The notes: a model not told the origin generated them from the sequence alone. DNA of 64,000 nucleotides from Streptomyces sp. NBC_01431 (GCF_036231355.1 NZ_CP109496.1:2108001-2172000); one strand, 5' to 3'. Counted from the first letter of the stretch, positions 26,158 to 35,439 are shown. Numbers and translations: made by a program.

Positions 26158-26185
26158 CCCGGGCCGACCCCTGGGTCGGCCCGGG
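26158..26185 (+). terminator. katG terminator hairpin
   Basis: CCCGGGCCGACCC (26158-26170), CT, GGGTCGGCCCGGG (26173-26185): a perfect 13-bp stem 10 nt after the katG stop. No U-tract. Confidence 0.75.
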
Positions 26186-26486
26186 TCCCCAGTCAGCGGG
26201 TCCGCGCCGCGGAGCACCAAGGCGCAGCGGGGGCACCACCACCACCGCACCGGCGTGCAGGCGTGCAGGCAGCGACGTACGCGATGAGGAAACCGGGGGC
26301 TTGCTTCGCGCGGCGACCCCGGAGCGGGGAAGCGATCCGCCGGGCCGCCAAATGCCTTTCTGCATACGTCAGTTGACGTTCCGAGCCCGGGTCGGCCGGT
26401 TCGACGTGCGCGACCGGGTGGGGATGTGCGGCGCAACATCGGACACGACGTCAGACACGACGTGGGACACGGGGTCGGACACGGCG
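26186..26486. other. katG-gntR convergent gap
   Basis: About 300 bp between the katG terminator and the stop of the FadR-type regulator. It holds the 12-bp tandem repeat described separately; nothing else recognisable was seen. Confidence 0.5.
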
Positions 26487-26488
26487 TC
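26441..26488. repeat. Four-copy 12-bp tandem repeat at the 3' end of the FadR-type gene
   Basis: Units GGACACGACGTC, AGACACGACGTG, GGACACGGGGTC and GGACACGGCGTC stand head to tail; the last one runs into the regulator's stop codon (26487-26489). The core GACACG is repeated every 12 bp, about one helical turn. Could be protein-binding sites or slippage-born sequence. Confidence 0.75.
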
Positions 26489-27176
26489 AGATCGCGTGGA
26501 GGCGTTCGAGGGTCTGCTTCAGCTCTTCGCGCAAGGTGTGTCCGGCGGATTCGGCGTCCGAGCGGGCGATGGCCGCCACGAGCAGGGCGTGGCCGTCGTC
26601 GCCGTGGTTCGGGTCCCCGGAGCGCAGGTCGAGCAGCTCCACCAGGTCGATCAGCCCCTGCCGCAGTACGGGCACGAACTCGGCGAACAGGCCGGTGAGT
26701 ACGGGGTTGTGTGCTGCGGCGACCACGGCCGCGTGCAGGGCGATGTCGGCATCGACGAACTCGGCGTCGCCCGCCTCCGCTGCGTCGCGGCGCTTGGCCA
26801 GCGCCTCGTTCAGGGCGACGAGGTCGTCGTCGGTGCGGCGCTGCGCGGCCATCTGCGCGGCTTCGACCTCGATGAGCATGCGGACTTCGTACACGTCGGT
26901 GACGGCCGCGCGCCGCAGGTGGGTGGACCAGTCCTCCTGGGGCTTGGTGGCGATGACGAAGACCCCGGCACCCTGGCGCGCCTGCACGAGGCCAGCGCCG
27001 GCCAGTGCGCGCAGGGCCTCGCGTACGGTCGAGCGCCCAACGCCGAGCGTCTGGGCGAGTGAGTTCTCACCGGGGAGTTTCGTTCCGACGCTCCACTCGC
27101 CCTGGATGATCTGCTCGCGCAGTCGCTCAGTGGCCTGCTCAACCAAGGGAGTTGGCCGCAGTGCGCCCAGTGGCAT
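26487..27176 (-). CDS. FadR/GntR-family transcriptional regulator
   Basis: 229 aa from ATG at 27176. N-terminal winged helix (LREQIIQGEWSVGTKLPGEN; SLAQTLGVGRSTVREALRAL) and a C-terminal FCD all-helical ligand domain with metal-site residues (E-x-R at YEVRMLIEVEAA, D-x3-H at FVDADIALHAAVVAAAHN). FadR-type members respond to carboxylic acids. It is divergent from leuA; the perfect inverted repeat CTCAG-N5-CTGAG in the gap is a likely site for it. Whether it controls leuA or only itself is not known. Confidence 0.9.
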   Translation of the reverse strand: MPLGALRPTPLVEQATERLREQIIQGEWSVGTKLPGENSLAQTLGVGRSTVREALRALAGAGLVQARQGAGVFVIATKPQEDWSTHLRRAAVTDVYEVRMLIEVEAAQMAAQRRTDDDLVALNEALAKRRDAAEAGDAEFVDADIALHAAVVAAAHNPVLTGLFAEFVPVLRQGLIDLVELLDLRSGDPNHGDDGHALLVAAIARSDAESAGHTLREELKQTLERLHAI

Positions 27177-27201
27177 CCGACGTTCACCTTCACTTTCACT
27201 T

Positions 27202-27216
27202 CTCAGGTTGTCTGAG
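27202..27216. promoter_or_regulatory. Candidate GntR-type operator, CTCAG-N5-CTGAG
   Basis: A perfect 5-bp inverted repeat spaced by GTTGT sits 26 bp upstream of the FadR-type gene and just before the leu leader peptide. The position suits autoregulation and control of leuA transcription. Confidence 0.45.
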
Positions 27217-27244
27217 GTGTTGGGTTTTGGTTACGGTACCCGAC

Positions 27245-27292
27245 ATGTCGCTGTGCGAGCTCCTTCTTCTCGGTTGCCGCTGCGGGGCCTGA
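27245..27292 (+). CDS. leu leader peptide (attenuation peptide)
   Basis: 15-codon ORF ATG...TGA encoding MSLCELLLLGCRCGA: five leucines, four of them consecutive (CTC CTT CTT CTC, including rare CTT). Placed about 75 bp upstream of leuA and overlapping the first arm of a strong hairpin, it is a classic transcription-attenuation leader in which ribosome stalling on Leu codons decides RNA folding. Leader peptides of this kind are known for Streptomyces leuA. Confidence 0.85.
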   Translation: MSLCELLLLGCRCGA

Positions 27293-27333
27293 TCTGACCG
27301 GCACCCCGCAGCGGGTGTCGAGACGCGCCGGTC
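27277..27333 (+). promoter_or_regulatory. leuA attenuator: mutually exclusive hairpins
   Basis: Hairpin 1 pairs CCGCTGCGGGG (27277-27287) with CCCCGCAGCGG (27304-27314), perfect over 11 bp. Hairpin 2 pairs GACCGGC (27296-27302) with GCCGGTC (27327-27333). They interleave, so only one can form fully. Hairpin 1 begins inside the last codons of the leader peptide, so a ribosome reaching the stop would mask it while one stalled on the Leu run would not fully do so. Confidence 0.7.
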
Positions 27334-27365
27334 ACCAGATGGCTGACTGAAAGTGATTCCGTCTC

Positions 27366-29162
27366 ATGGCTTCACCGCAGATACAGGCTTTCCCCACGCT
27401 GCGCACCCCGTGCGGACCCGTTCCCGCGGACGCGCCGGCGTGGAACCCGCAGCGGCCGAGCGCGATGCCGCACGAGCGGTACCGGCCCGCGCACGACCGG
27501 GTCGCGCTGCCGCTGGAGGAGCGGACCTGGCCGTCGCGCCGGCTGGAGCGGGCCCCGCTGTGGGTGCCCGTCGATCTGCGCGACGGCAACCAGGCGCTGG
27601 CCGAACCCATGGACACCGAGCGCAAGCGCCGGATGTTCGACCTGATGGTCACGATGGGCTACAAGGAGATCGAGGTCGGCTACCCCTCCGCCAGCCGGAC
27701 CGACTTCGACTTCGTACGCCACCTGGCCAGCAGCGGCGCCGTACCCGAGGACGTGACCGTCTCCGTCTTCACGGCGGCCCGCAACGACCTGATCGACCGC
27801 ACCATCGCCTCCATCGAGGGGCTCCCCCGCGCCGTCGTGCACCTCTACACCGCCACCGCGCCGACCTGGCGCGACGTGGTCCTGGGCCGCTCCCGCACCG
27901 AGCTCCACGCGATGATCCTGGATGCCGCCGGCCATCTGATGCGGCGCGCCGAGGCGCAGCCGGGTGCCGACATCCGGTTCGAGTTCTCCCCCGAGGTCTT
28001 CAACCTCACCGAACCGGACTTCGTCCTGGAGGTCTGCAACAGCGTCACCGAGCTGTGGGACGCCTCCCCGGACCGGCCGGTGATCCACAACCTCCCGGCC
28101 ACGGTGGAGATCGCCACCCCCAACGTGTACGCGGACCAGATCGAGTACATGGACCGCCATCTGGCGCGGCGCGACTCCGTGATCCTCTCCGTGCACCCCC
28201 ACAACGACCGCGGCACAGGCGTCGCCTGTGCCGAACTCGCCGTGCTGGCAGGGGCGCAGCGGGTGGAGGGCTGCCTGTTCGGCAACGGCGAGCGGACCGG
28301 CAACGTCGACCTGGTCACGCTGGCGCTGAACCTGTACGCACAGGGCGTGAACCCCATGGTCGACTTCTCCGACATCGACGCCGTGCGCGAGGTGGTGGAG
28401 CACTGCAACCGGCTGCCCGTCCACCCGCGCCACCCCTATGTCGGCGAGCTCGTCCACACCGCCTTCTCCGGGACCCACCAGGACGCCATCTCCAAGGGCA
28501 TGGCCCACCACGCCAAGCGAGCCGCGGAGCAGGGCATCGCCCCCGATGAGGCGCCCTGGGAGGTTCCGTACCTGCCGATCGACCCGGGCGACATAGGGCG
28601 TACGTACGAGGAGGTCATCCGCATCAACTCCCAGTCCGGCAAGGGCGGCATCGCCCATCTGCTCCACACCCACCACGGTCTGGACCTGCCCAAGGCGATG
28701 CGTCCGGACTTCTCGGGCGCGGTGCAGCGGGCCACCGACGCAAGCGGACAGGAGCTCTCGCACAAGGACCTGTGGGACCTGTTCCACGCGCGCTACATCA
28801 GCCCGGCCGAGAACGGTCCGGTCACCCTGAGCTCATGGAGCACCGCCCAAACCGGGCCCGGCGAACACCGGTTCAGCTGCGTCCTGAGCGCGGACGGCCA
28901 AGAACGCCCCTACCAGGGCACCGGCAACGGGCCGCTGTCCGCCCTGACCCAGGCCCTCGGTAGCGCCGGCATCACCGTCGACATCCTCAATTACGCCGAG
29001 CACGCCACCAGTGTGGGGCCCGGCAGCCCTGCCGCGGCGTACGCCGAGTGCCGGGTGGACGGGACCACGTGCTGGGGCGCCGGGTGGGACACCTCCATCC
29101 TCGCCGCGTCGGTGCAGGCCGTGCTCGCCGCCGTCAACCGGGCCGGGCAGGCCGGACGGTGA
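27366..29162 (+). CDS. leuA: 2-isopropylmalate synthase
   Basis: 598 aa from ATG ([20 protein letters not shown]). Condenses 2-oxoisovalerate with acetyl-CoA, the committed step of leucine synthesis. HMGL-like TIM barrel with [15 protein letters not shown] near residue 70, [20 protein letters not shown], and metal ligands HPHNDRGTG near 277 and [15 protein letters not shown]; a C-terminal LeuA regulatory domain follows (residues about 470-590), the site of leucine feedback. This is the long actinobacterial form. Preceded by a leucine leader peptide and attenuator, and its TGA overlaps the GTG of an ABC ATPase gene. Confidence 0.95.
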   Translation: MASPQIQAFPTLRTPCGPVPADAPAWNPQRPSAMPHERYRPAHDRVALPLEERTWPSRRLERAPLWVPVDLRDGNQALAEPMDTERKRRMFDLMVTMGYKEIEVGYPSASRTDFDFVRHLASSGAVPEDVTVSVFTAARNDLIDRTIASIEGLPRAVVHLYTATAPTWRDVVLGRSRTELHAMILDAAGHLMRRAEAQPGADIRFEFSPEVFNLTEPDFVLEVCNSVTELWDASPDRPVIHNLPATVEIATPNVYADQIEYMDRHLARRDSVILSVHPHNDRGTGVACAELAVLAGAQRVEGCLFGNGERTGNVDLVTLALNLYAQGVNPMVDFSDIDAVREVVEHCNRLPVHPRHPYVGELVHTAFSGTHQDAISKGMAHHAKRAAEQGIAPDEAPWEVPYLPIDPGDIGRTYEEVIRINSQSGKGGIAHLLHTHHGLDLPKAMRPDFSGAVQRATDASGQELSHKDLWDLFHARYISPAENGPVTLSSWSTAQTGPGEHRFSCVLSADGQERPYQGTGNGPLSALTQALGSAGITVDILNYAEHATSVGPGSPAAAYAECRVDGTTCWGAGWDTSILAASVQAVLAAVNRAGQAGR

Positions 29163-29977
29163 CCGACTCCCGCGCCTCCGCCGCTCCCCCCGTCCTGCGC
29201 GTGGACGGTGTCGATCTGGTCCGCGACGGCAATCGGATCCTCCACGACGTGTCCCTGACGGTACGGCCCGGCGAGCACTGGGCGTTGCTCGGTGCCAACG
29301 GCGCCGGCAAGAGCACCCTGCTCGGCCTCCTGGGCGCGCTCACCCACCCGACCCGGGGCACGGTCGAAGTCCTGGGCCACCGGCTGGGCCGGGTCGACAT
29401 GCGCCAACTCCGGTCGTACGTCGGTCATGTGGACCCGCGCCACGGACTGCGCACACCCCTGCGGGTCCGGGACGTCGTACTGACCGGACTGACCAACACC
29501 GTCGAACGCGTGCCCCGCTGGAACCCGACGCCCGAGCAGACCGCCCAGGCCGAGCGCCTCATCGACCTGCTCGGGCTGGGCGAACGGCACGCCGCGCGCT
29601 GGCCCACCCTGTCCCAGGGCGAGCGGGGCAGGACCCTGATCGCCCGCGCGCTCATGCCAAGTCCGCGGCTGCTGTTGCTGGATGAGCCCGCGACGGGCCT
29701 GGACGTCGCGGGACGGGAACAGCTCATCGAACGGATCGACACACTCCAGCAAACCCACCCCGAGCTGTCGTCGGTGCTGGTCACCCACCACTTGGAGGAG
29801 CTCCCTCCCGGCACGACGCACGCCATGCTGCTGCGGGACGGCCGCTGCCTGGCCTCCGGTCCGGTGGCCGAGGCCCTGACCAGCGATCAGCTCAGCAAAT
29901 GCTTCGACCACCCCATCCACCTCACCCGCACCGACGGCCGCTGGAACGTACGAGCCCGCCGCGCATCCAGGCCATAA
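29159..29977 (+). CDS. Stand-alone ABC transporter ATP-binding protein
   Basis: 272 aa from GTG at 29159, overlapping the leuA stop (GTGA). Walker [11 protein letters not shown] at about 45-53, signature [15 protein letters not shown], Walker [14 protein letters not shown]-loop [15 protein letters not shown]. No permease gene is adjacent. The form resembles single-NBD ATPases of the ModF/YlmA-like group, whose partners are often unknown. Coupling to leuA implies co-regulation with leucine supply, perhaps export or a non-transport function; that is inference. Confidence 0.88.
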   Translation: MTDSRASAAPPVLRVDGVDLVRDGNRILHDVSLTVRPGEHWALLGANGAGKSTLLGLLGALTHPTRGTVEVLGHRLGRVDMRQLRSYVGHVDPRHGLRTPLRVRDVVLTGLTNTVERVPRWNPTPEQTAQAERLIDLLGLGERHAARWPTLSQGERGRTLIARALMPSPRLLLLDEPATGLDVAGREQLIERIDTLQQTHPELSSVLVTHHLEELPPGTTHAMLLRDGRCLASGPVAEALTSDQLSKCFDHPIHLTRTDGRWNVRARRASRP

Positions 29978-30311
29978 CCCCGGGGGTTGGCCGTCCGGCC
30001 GGTGGTACGCGCTGGGCGCCGTACCACCGGCGGGACGAATAGGGCGTCGGGCGGTCGTGCGGATACGCGGTCACGCAGACAGAACAACGTCTCCTCGACC
30101 CGTTGGACGGCAATCCCGCCCGGCAAGGCGGCGCCGAAGCGCCCGGACCGCTTGAGGTGAAGCGGCGCCGGTCTAGGGGGTACCAAGGCCACGCGAGGTC
30201 GCGCATCCGGAAAGAGGGTTCGTGAAGCGGGCGTCACACGCGTCGCTTGCGGTCAAGGTATCGCCCGTAACACCCACAACGCACACAATGCACACCTGAA
30301 GAGACAGAAGC
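29978..30311. other. Convergent gap ABC ATPase / RNA methyltransferase
   Basis: 334 bp. Apart from the terminator at 29999-30030 I see no gene; a few A/C-rich bases near 30270-30300 (ACACCCACAACGCACACAATGC) stand out in composition only. Confidence 0.5.
29999..30030 (+). terminator. leuA-ABC operon terminator
   Basis: CCGGTGGTACG (29999-30009), 10-nt loop, CGTACCACCGG (30020-30030): perfect 11-bp stem 22 nt after the ABC ATPase stop. Confidence 0.75.
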
Positions 30312-31652
30312 TCAGGCGTCCTTCCCCACAGGCTCCAGAATCGCCACGCACTCCACGTGATGGGTCATCGGGAACAAATCAAACGCCCGCAGCGTCCGCG
30401 GCTTGTAGCCGCCCTCGTGGAAATAGGCCAGGTCGCGCGCCAGCGCGGCCGGGTCGCAGGCCACGTAGGCGATGCGGCGGGCGCCGAGGGCTGACAGGTA
30501 CTTCACCGTCTGCTTGCCGGCGCCCGCGCGGGGCGGGTCCAGGACGATCAGGTCCGCTTCGGTGATCTTGGTGCGGGGCAGCACCTGTTCGACCTTGCCC
30601 TGTTCCACGCGGACGCGGGGCAGGTCGGCCAGGTTGTGGCGGGCGTCCTCCACCGCGCGCTTGGACGACTCGATGCCCAGCACCGCGCCCGTCTCGCCGA
30701 CGCGCTCGGCGATCGCTCCGGCGAACAGGCCGACGCCGCAGTACAGGTCGAGGGCCATCTCGCCCTTGCGTGGCATCAGGCCCTGCATCACGGCCTTCAC
30801 CAGGGTGTCGGGGGCCTGCGGGTGGACCTGCCAGAAGCCGCCCATGCCGACCCGGTACGTGCGGCCGTCCGCGCGCTCGCGGACGAAGGCGCGGCCGTGG
30901 ACGCGGTGGACGCCGCCGTCCTTCTCCTCGACCCGCAGGACCGAGACCGGCTTGTCGAGTTCGACCAGCGGGAGGCGGCCGCCCGGCTTCGGGGTCAGGA
31001 CGACCTGGCGGTCGTGCGAGCCGGAGGCGGCGATCGCCTCGATGGACGCCAGCGTCGGCCACTCGCGCTTCTCGATGCCCAGTTCCGTGACGCCCGGCGA
31101 CGCGATCATGCAGTGGTCGATGACCTCGACATCGTGCGAGCGGTGCTTGCGCAGGCCCGCCCGGCCCTCGTCGTCCGTGGCGTACTGGACGCGGCTGCGC
31201 CACGCCGGGACCTGGCCCGCGGGGAGCTTGTCGCCCTCGGCGGGCATGACCGTGCCGTCCCAGCCCGCCTCCTCGGGGGTGAGGCCCGCAAGCCGCTGGA
31301 GCTGCTCGGTGATCACCTCGCCCTTGAGGCGGCGCTGCGCGCCCGGCTTGGCATGCTGCCAGTCGCAGCCGCCGCACTTGCCGGGGCCCGCGTACTTGCA
31401 GGGCGCCTCGACCCGGTCCTTGGACGCCTCGACGATGCGCACCGCGTCCGCGCGCAGGAAGCGGGAGTCGCTCTCGCCCTCGGTGACACGGGCGACGATC
31501 TTCTCGCCGGGCAGGGCGTGGCGTACGAACAGGACGCGGCCCTCGGCGGTGCGGGCGATGCAGTGGCCACCGTGCGCGACGGGGCCGACCTCGACCTCGT
31601 ACTCCTCCCCGACCAGCGACGACAGCGACGACTCGGGTGCGTTGTGCTGCAT
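30312..31652 (-). CDS. TRAM-domain class I SAM-dependent RNA 5-methyluridine methyltransferase (TrmA/RlmD family)
   Basis: 446 aa from ATG at 31652 (MQHNAPESSLSSLVGEEYEV). N-terminal TRAM domain (residues about 13-75), then an iron-sulfur motif Cys85, Cys93, Cys96 (PCKYAGPGKCGGCDWQH), the SAM-binding LDLYCGVGLFAGAIAERVG, catalytic cysteine in AYVACDPAALARDL and the C-terminal FDLFPMTHHVECV. It methylates C5 of a uridine in rRNA or tRNA through a covalent Cys adduct. Which RNA position is modified is not readable. Downstream of the potassium-type transporter on the same strand, separated by a hairpin. Confidence 0.9.
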   Translation of the reverse strand: MQHNAPESSLSSLVGEEYEVEVGPVAHGGHCIARTAEGRVLFVRHALPGEKIVARVTEGESDSRFLRADAVRIVEASKDRVEAPCKYAGPGKCGGCDWQHAKPGAQRRLKGEVITEQLQRLAGLTPEEAGWDGTVMPAEGDKLPAGQVPAWRSRVQYATDDEGRAGLRKHRSHDVEVIDHCMIASPGVTELGIEKREWPTLASIEAIAASGSHDRQVVLTPKPGGRLPLVELDKPVSVLRVEEKDGGVHRVHGRAFVRERADGRTYRVGMGGFWQVHPQAPDTLVKAVMQGLMPRKGEMALDLYCGVGLFAGAIAERVGETGAVLGIESSKRAVEDARHNLADLPRVRVEQGKVEQVLPRTKITEADLIVLDPPRAGAGKQTVKYLSALGARRIAYVACDPAALARDLAYFHEGGYKPRTLRAFDLFPMTHHVECVAILEPVGKDA

Positions 31653-31686
31653 GGGTGGGTGACTCCAGGGATGTGGGGGAACAGCG

Positions 31687-31738
31687 GGGCGGCCGGGCGA
31701 CCAGCCCACCAGTCTACGTGGGTGTCGCACGGCCGCCC
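31687..31738 (-). terminator. Hairpin after the APC transporter gene
   Basis: GGGCGGCCG (31687-31695) pairs perfectly with CGGCCGCCC (31730-31738), with an inner GCGAC/GTCGC pairing. It lies 15 bp past the transporter stop on the minus strand. Confidence 0.55.
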
Positions 31739-31752
31739 GCCACAGGCACCGC

Positions 31753-33798
31753 TCAGCTCTTGTTGCTGGGCTCCTTGGGCCGGGCCACCGGCCCGCGGCG
31801 CACCGAACCCGGCGCGTCCCAGTCCGCCCGCCTGCGGGCCCGCTTCTTCGCGGCCTCGGAGGACTCCAGCTGGTAGGGCACGGAGGTCACCATGACGCCC
31901 GGGGTGAACAGCAGACGGCCCTTGAGCCGCAGGGCGCTCTGGTTGTGGAGCAGGTGCTCGTACCAGTGGCCGACCACGTATTCGGGGATGAACACGCTGA
32001 CCGCGTCGCGCGGGCTCTCGCGGCGCAGGCCCTTGACGTACTCGATGATCGGCCGGGTGATCTCGCGGTACGGGGAGTCGAGGATCTTCAGCGGTACGTT
32101 GATGCCGCGCCGCTCCCACTCCGCCTGGAGGGCCTTCGTCTCGGCCGGGTCGACCGAGATCGACAGCGCTTCCAGCTGGTCCGAGCGCATCAGCTTGGCG
32201 TAGGCGAGCGCGCGCAGGGTGGGACGGTGGACCTTGGAGACCAGGACGATCGAGTGGACCCGGGAAGGCCGCAGGCTGTCGTCGGAGGGCTCGTCGGGAG
32301 CCGCGATCTCCTCGGAGACCCGGTCATAGTGCTTGCGGATCGCGGTCATCGTTCCGTAGAAGATCACCATGCCGAGCAGCGCGACCCAGGCGCCGTGGGT
32401 GAACTTCGTCGCCAGGACGACCACGAGCACCAGGCCCGTGAAGAACGCGCCGAAGGCGTTGATCGCCCGCGAGCGGATCATGCGGCGGCGCTTGGCCGGG
32501 TCGCTCTCGGTGGCCAGGTGGCGGTTCCAGTGACGGACCATGCCGGTCTGGCTGAGCGTGAACGAGACGAAGACGCCGACGATGTACAGCTGGATCAGCC
32601 GGGTCGAGTCCGCGCCGTAGATCACGACGAGCAGGACCGCGGCGCCGGCGAGCAGCACGATGCCGTTGGAGAAGGCGAGGCGGTCGCCGCGGGTGTGCAG
32701 CTGGCGGGGCAGGTAGCGGTCCTGGGCGAGGATCGAGCCGAGCAGCGGGAAGCCGTTGTACGCGGTGTTCGCGGCCAGGAAGAGGACCAGCGCGGTGGCC
32801 GCGGCGAGCACGATGAACAGGAAGCTGCCGTTGCCGAACACGGCTTCGGCGACCTGCGAGATGACCGGGTTCTGGACGTATCCCGAGCCGAGCGGCGTGC
32901 CGTTGTGCAGCAGGTCCTCGCCGGGCTTCTCGGCCATCCGCACGTGGGTGGTCATGGCGAGCGCGATGATGCCGCAGAACATGGTGACGGCGAGGCCGCC
33001 CATGAGGGCCAGGGTGCTGGCGGCGTTCTTGGACTTGGGCTTGCGGAAGGCGGGGACACCATTGCTGATGGCCTCGACGCCGGTGAGCGCCGCGCAGCCG
33101 GAGGAGAACGCGCGCAGCAGGAGGAAGACGAGGGCGAAGCCGGCCAGGCCCTGGTGCTCGGCCTTGACCGTGTAGTCGGCGGTGGGGGCCTTCATGGTGT
33201 CGCCCATGACGAGGCCGCGGTAGGCGCCCCAGGCGATCATGATGAAGACGCCCGCGACGAAGACGTACGTCGGGATCGCGAAGAGCTTGCCCGACTCCTT
33301 GACGCCCCGCAGGTTCATCAGGGTGAGCAGCACGATCACCGCGACGGCGCAGAGCACCTTGTGCTCGACCACGAAGGGGATCGCGGAGCCGAGGTTCTCG
33401 ATGCCGGAGGCGATGGACACGGCCACGGTCAGCACGTAGTCGACCAGCAGGGCGCTCGCGACGGTGAGTCCGGCCTTGGGGCCGAGGTTGGTGGTGGCGA
33501 CCTCGTAGTCACCGCCGCCGCTCGGGTAGGCGTGCACGTTCTGCCGGTAGGAGGCGACCACGGTGAACATCAGCACCACGACCGCGACCGCGATCCAGGG
33601 GCTGAAGTGGTACGCCGACACACCCGCCACGGAGAGCACCAGGAGTACTTCTCCGGGTGCGTACGCAACGGACGAGAGCGGGTCGGAGGCAAAGACGGGG
33701 AGTGCGATGCGCTTGGGGAGGAGCGTTTCTCCCAGCTTGTCGCTGCGCAGCGCCCGGCCGATCAGGATCCGTTTGGGCACGTCGGTCAGTTTGGACAC
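31753..33798 (-). CDS. APC-family permease, KimA-like (probable potassium transporter)
   Basis: 681 aa from GTG at 33798 (MSKLTDVPKRILIGRALRSD). Residues about 35-470 hold roughly 12 membrane segments with an APC-type start LPVFASDPLSSVAYAPGEVL and SGGGDYEVATTNLG; the remaining about 200 residues form a soluble C-terminal domain (VHSIVLVSKVHRPTLRALAY). This architecture matches the KUP-like KimA (YdaO) potassium/proton symporters rather than amino acid carriers. Divergent from two TrkA-type RCK genes, which supports potassium. KimA proteins are inhibited by c-di-AMP in Firmicutes; whether that holds here is unknown. Confidence 0.82.
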   Translation of the reverse strand: MSKLTDVPKRILIGRALRSDKLGETLLPKRIALPVFASDPLSSVAYAPGEVLLVLSVAGVSAYHFSPWIAVAVVVLMFTVVASYRQNVHAYPSGGGDYEVATTNLGPKAGLTVASALLVDYVLTVAVSIASGIENLGSAIPFVVEHKVLCAVAVIVLLTLMNLRGVKESGKLFAIPTYVFVAGVFIMIAWGAYRGLVMGDTMKAPTADYTVKAEHQGLAGFALVFLLLRAFSSGCAALTGVEAISNGVPAFRKPKSKNAASTLALMGGLAVTMFCGIIALAMTTHVRMAEKPGEDLLHNGTPLGSGYVQNPVISQVAEAVFGNGSFLFIVLAAATALVLFLAANTAYNGFPLLGSILAQDRYLPRQLHTRGDRLAFSNGIVLLAGAAVLLVVIYGADSTRLIQLYIVGVFVSFTLSQTGMVRHWNRHLATESDPAKRRRMIRSRAINAFGAFFTGLVLVVVLATKFTHGAWVALLGMVIFYGTMTAIRKHYDRVSEEIAAPDEPSDDSLRPSRVHSIVLVSKVHRPTLRALAYAKLMRSDQLEALSISVDPAETKALQAEWERRGINVPLKILDSPYREITRPIIEYVKGLRRESPRDAVSVFIPEYVVGHWYEHLLHNQSALRLKGRLLFTPGVMVTSVPYQLESSEAAKKRARRRADWDAPGSVRRGPVARPKEPSNKS

Positions 33799-34026
33799 GC
33801 AGAGGATCGTAAGCGTTCTGTATGGGGAAGGCCCACCCGGCTCCCGTGGCTGTCCGCACACAGGGGGCGCACTGGTGAGTGCATCCGGCGGCGGGCCGCA
33901 TAAGCTCGTCAGGCGGCAACGTGGATATCTGTTGTCACGCTGTTGCCCGGCTAGCCGAGAAGGAAGTAGTGAGCAGGGTGTTTTCGCAGGTCATCGGGGC
34001 GACCAGGAGTGCGGGGTAAAGGGCAC

Positions 34027-34695
34027 GTGCACATCGTCATCATGGGCTGCGGGCGAGTGGGAGCCGCTCTCGCGCAGACCCTGGAACAGCAGGGGCACAC
34101 GGTCGCGGTGATCGACCAGGACCCCACGGCCTTCCGTCGGCTGGGTTCCGGCTTCGGCGGGCGCCGGGTCACGGGTGTCGGCTTCGACCAGGACACCCTG
34201 CGCGAGGCGGGCATCGAGGAGGCCGGCGCGTTCGCGGCGGTCTCCAGCGGCGACAACTCCAACATCATCGCGGCCCGGGTGGCCCGCGAGATGTTCGGCA
34301 TCGAGAACGTGGCGGCGCGGATCTACGACCCGCGCCGTGCCGAGGTGTACCAGCGTCTGGGCATCCCGACGGTCGCCACGGTCAGCTGGACCGCCGACCA
34401 GATGCTGCGGCGGCTGCTGCCGTCCGGGGCGGAGCCGCTGTGGCGCGACCCGAGCGGTGGCGTGCAGCTGGCCGAGGTGCACACCTCGACGGCCTGGGTC
34501 GGCCACAAGATCAGCAAGTTGCAGGAGGAGACCGGCGTGCGTGTCGCGTTCCTCACCCGGCTGGGCGAAGCGGTGCTGCCGACGTCCCGGACGGTGTTGC
34601 AGGAGGGCGACCTGGTGCACGTGATGATGCGTACCGACGAGGTCGAAAAGGTCGAGGCGGCGTTCGCCCAGGGCCCCGAGGAAGGCGGTCACTGA
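34027..34695 (+). CDS. TrkA-family potassium uptake regulator (RCK, CeoB-like)
   Basis: 222 aa from GTG at 34027 with AAAGGG upstream; GTG 34009 is an in-frame alternative with a poorly placed RBS. Rossmann RCK_N domain (HIVIMGCGRVGAALAQTLEQ; acidic VAVIDQDPTAFRRL) and an RCK_C domain (residues about 140-220). Such proteins bind NAD(H)/ATP and gate a potassium channel or symporter. It overlaps the next TrkA gene by one base (TGATG) and is divergent from the KimA-like transporter. No TrkH/TrkG channel gene is here. Confidence 0.9.
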   Translation: MHIVIMGCGRVGAALAQTLEQQGHTVAVIDQDPTAFRRLGSGFGGRRVTGVGFDQDTLREAGIEEAGAFAAVSSGDNSNIIAARVAREMFGIENVAARIYDPRRAEVYQRLGIPTVATVSWTADQMLRRLLPSGAEPLWRDPSGGVQLAEVHTSTAWVGHKISKLQEETGVRVAFLTRLGEAVLPTSRTVLQEGDLVHVMMRTDEVEKVEAAFAQGPEEGGH

Positions 34696-35363
34696 TGCGT
34701 GTGGCTATTGCCGGGGCCGGCGCGGTGGGCCGTTCCATCGCGGGCGAGCTCCTGGAGAACGGGCACGAGGTGCTCCTCGTCGACAAGGCGCCCACCGCCA
34801 TCTCGGTGGAGCGGGTGCCGCTCGCCGAGTGGCTGCTCGCCGACGCCTGCGAGATCACCTCGCTGGACGAGGCCGCGCTCCAGCGCTGCAACGTGGTCAT
34901 CGCGGCCACCGGTGACGACAAGGTGAACCTGGTCGTCTCGCTGCTCGCGAAGACCGAGTACGGGGTGCCGAGGGTGGTGGCCCGGGTCAACAACCCGAAG
35001 AACGAGTGGCTGTTCAACGAGTCGTGGGGCGTGGACGTCGCCGTCTCGACGCCGCGTCTGATGTCGGCGCTCGTCGAGGAGGCGGTGAGCGTCGGCGACC
35101 TCGTTCGGCTGCTGCGCTTCAGCCACGGCGACGCCAACCTGGTCGAGCTGACGCTGCCGCCGGAGTCGGCGCTCGCGGGCACGCAGGTCAGCGCCGTGGC
35201 GTGGCCGGAGGACACCTCGCTGGTCACGATCATCCGGGGCACGCGGGTACTCACGCCGAGCCAGGAGGAGACCCTGGAGGCGGGCGACGAGCTCCTGTTC
35301 GTGGCCGCGCAGGCCCGTGAGGAGCAGCTGGAGGACCTGCTGTCGGTCCGCAAGGAAGCCTGA
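34695..35363 (+). CDS. TrkA-family potassium uptake regulator (RCK, CeoC-like)
   Basis: 222 aa from ATG at 34695. RCK_N (MRVAIAGAGAVGRSIAGELL; EVLLVDKAPTAISVERV) and RCK_C domains (LVELTLPPESALAGTQVSAV). It is the same length as the upstream TrkA protein but diverged, so the pair probably forms a hetero-oligomeric gating ring, as CeoB/CeoC of mycobacteria. Likely partner: the divergent KimA-like permease or a channel elsewhere. Confidence 0.9.
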   Translation: MRVAIAGAGAVGRSIAGELLENGHEVLLVDKAPTAISVERVPLAEWLLADACEITSLDEAALQRCNVVIAATGDDKVNLVVSLLAKTEYGVPRVVARVNNPKNEWLFNESWGVDVAVSTPRLMSALVEEAVSVGDLVRLLRFSHGDANLVELTLPPESALAGTQVSAVAWPEDTSLVTIIRGTRVLTPSQEETLEAGDELLFVAAQAREEQLEDLLSVRKEA

Positions 35364-35383
35364 CCCGCCGCGAAGGCGCATGG

Positions 35384-35422
35384 CCGAAGGGCCCGGAACC
35401 GCTACGGTTCCGGGCCCTTCGG
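35384..35422. terminator. 18-bp perfect hairpin, bidirectional terminator
   Basis: CCGAAGGGCCCGGAACCG (35384-35401), loop CTA, CGGTTCCGGGCCCTTCGG (35405-35422): 18 bp without mismatch in the 76-bp gap between the convergent TrkA pair and the DUF3159 gene. Confidence 0.85.
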
Positions 35423-35439
35423 GCATGTATGCGTGAGGG

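Noticed and set aside
33799..34026. c-di-AMP riboswitch before the KimA-like transporter
   Set aside because: None of the ydaO blocks seen at 63738-63880 is present.
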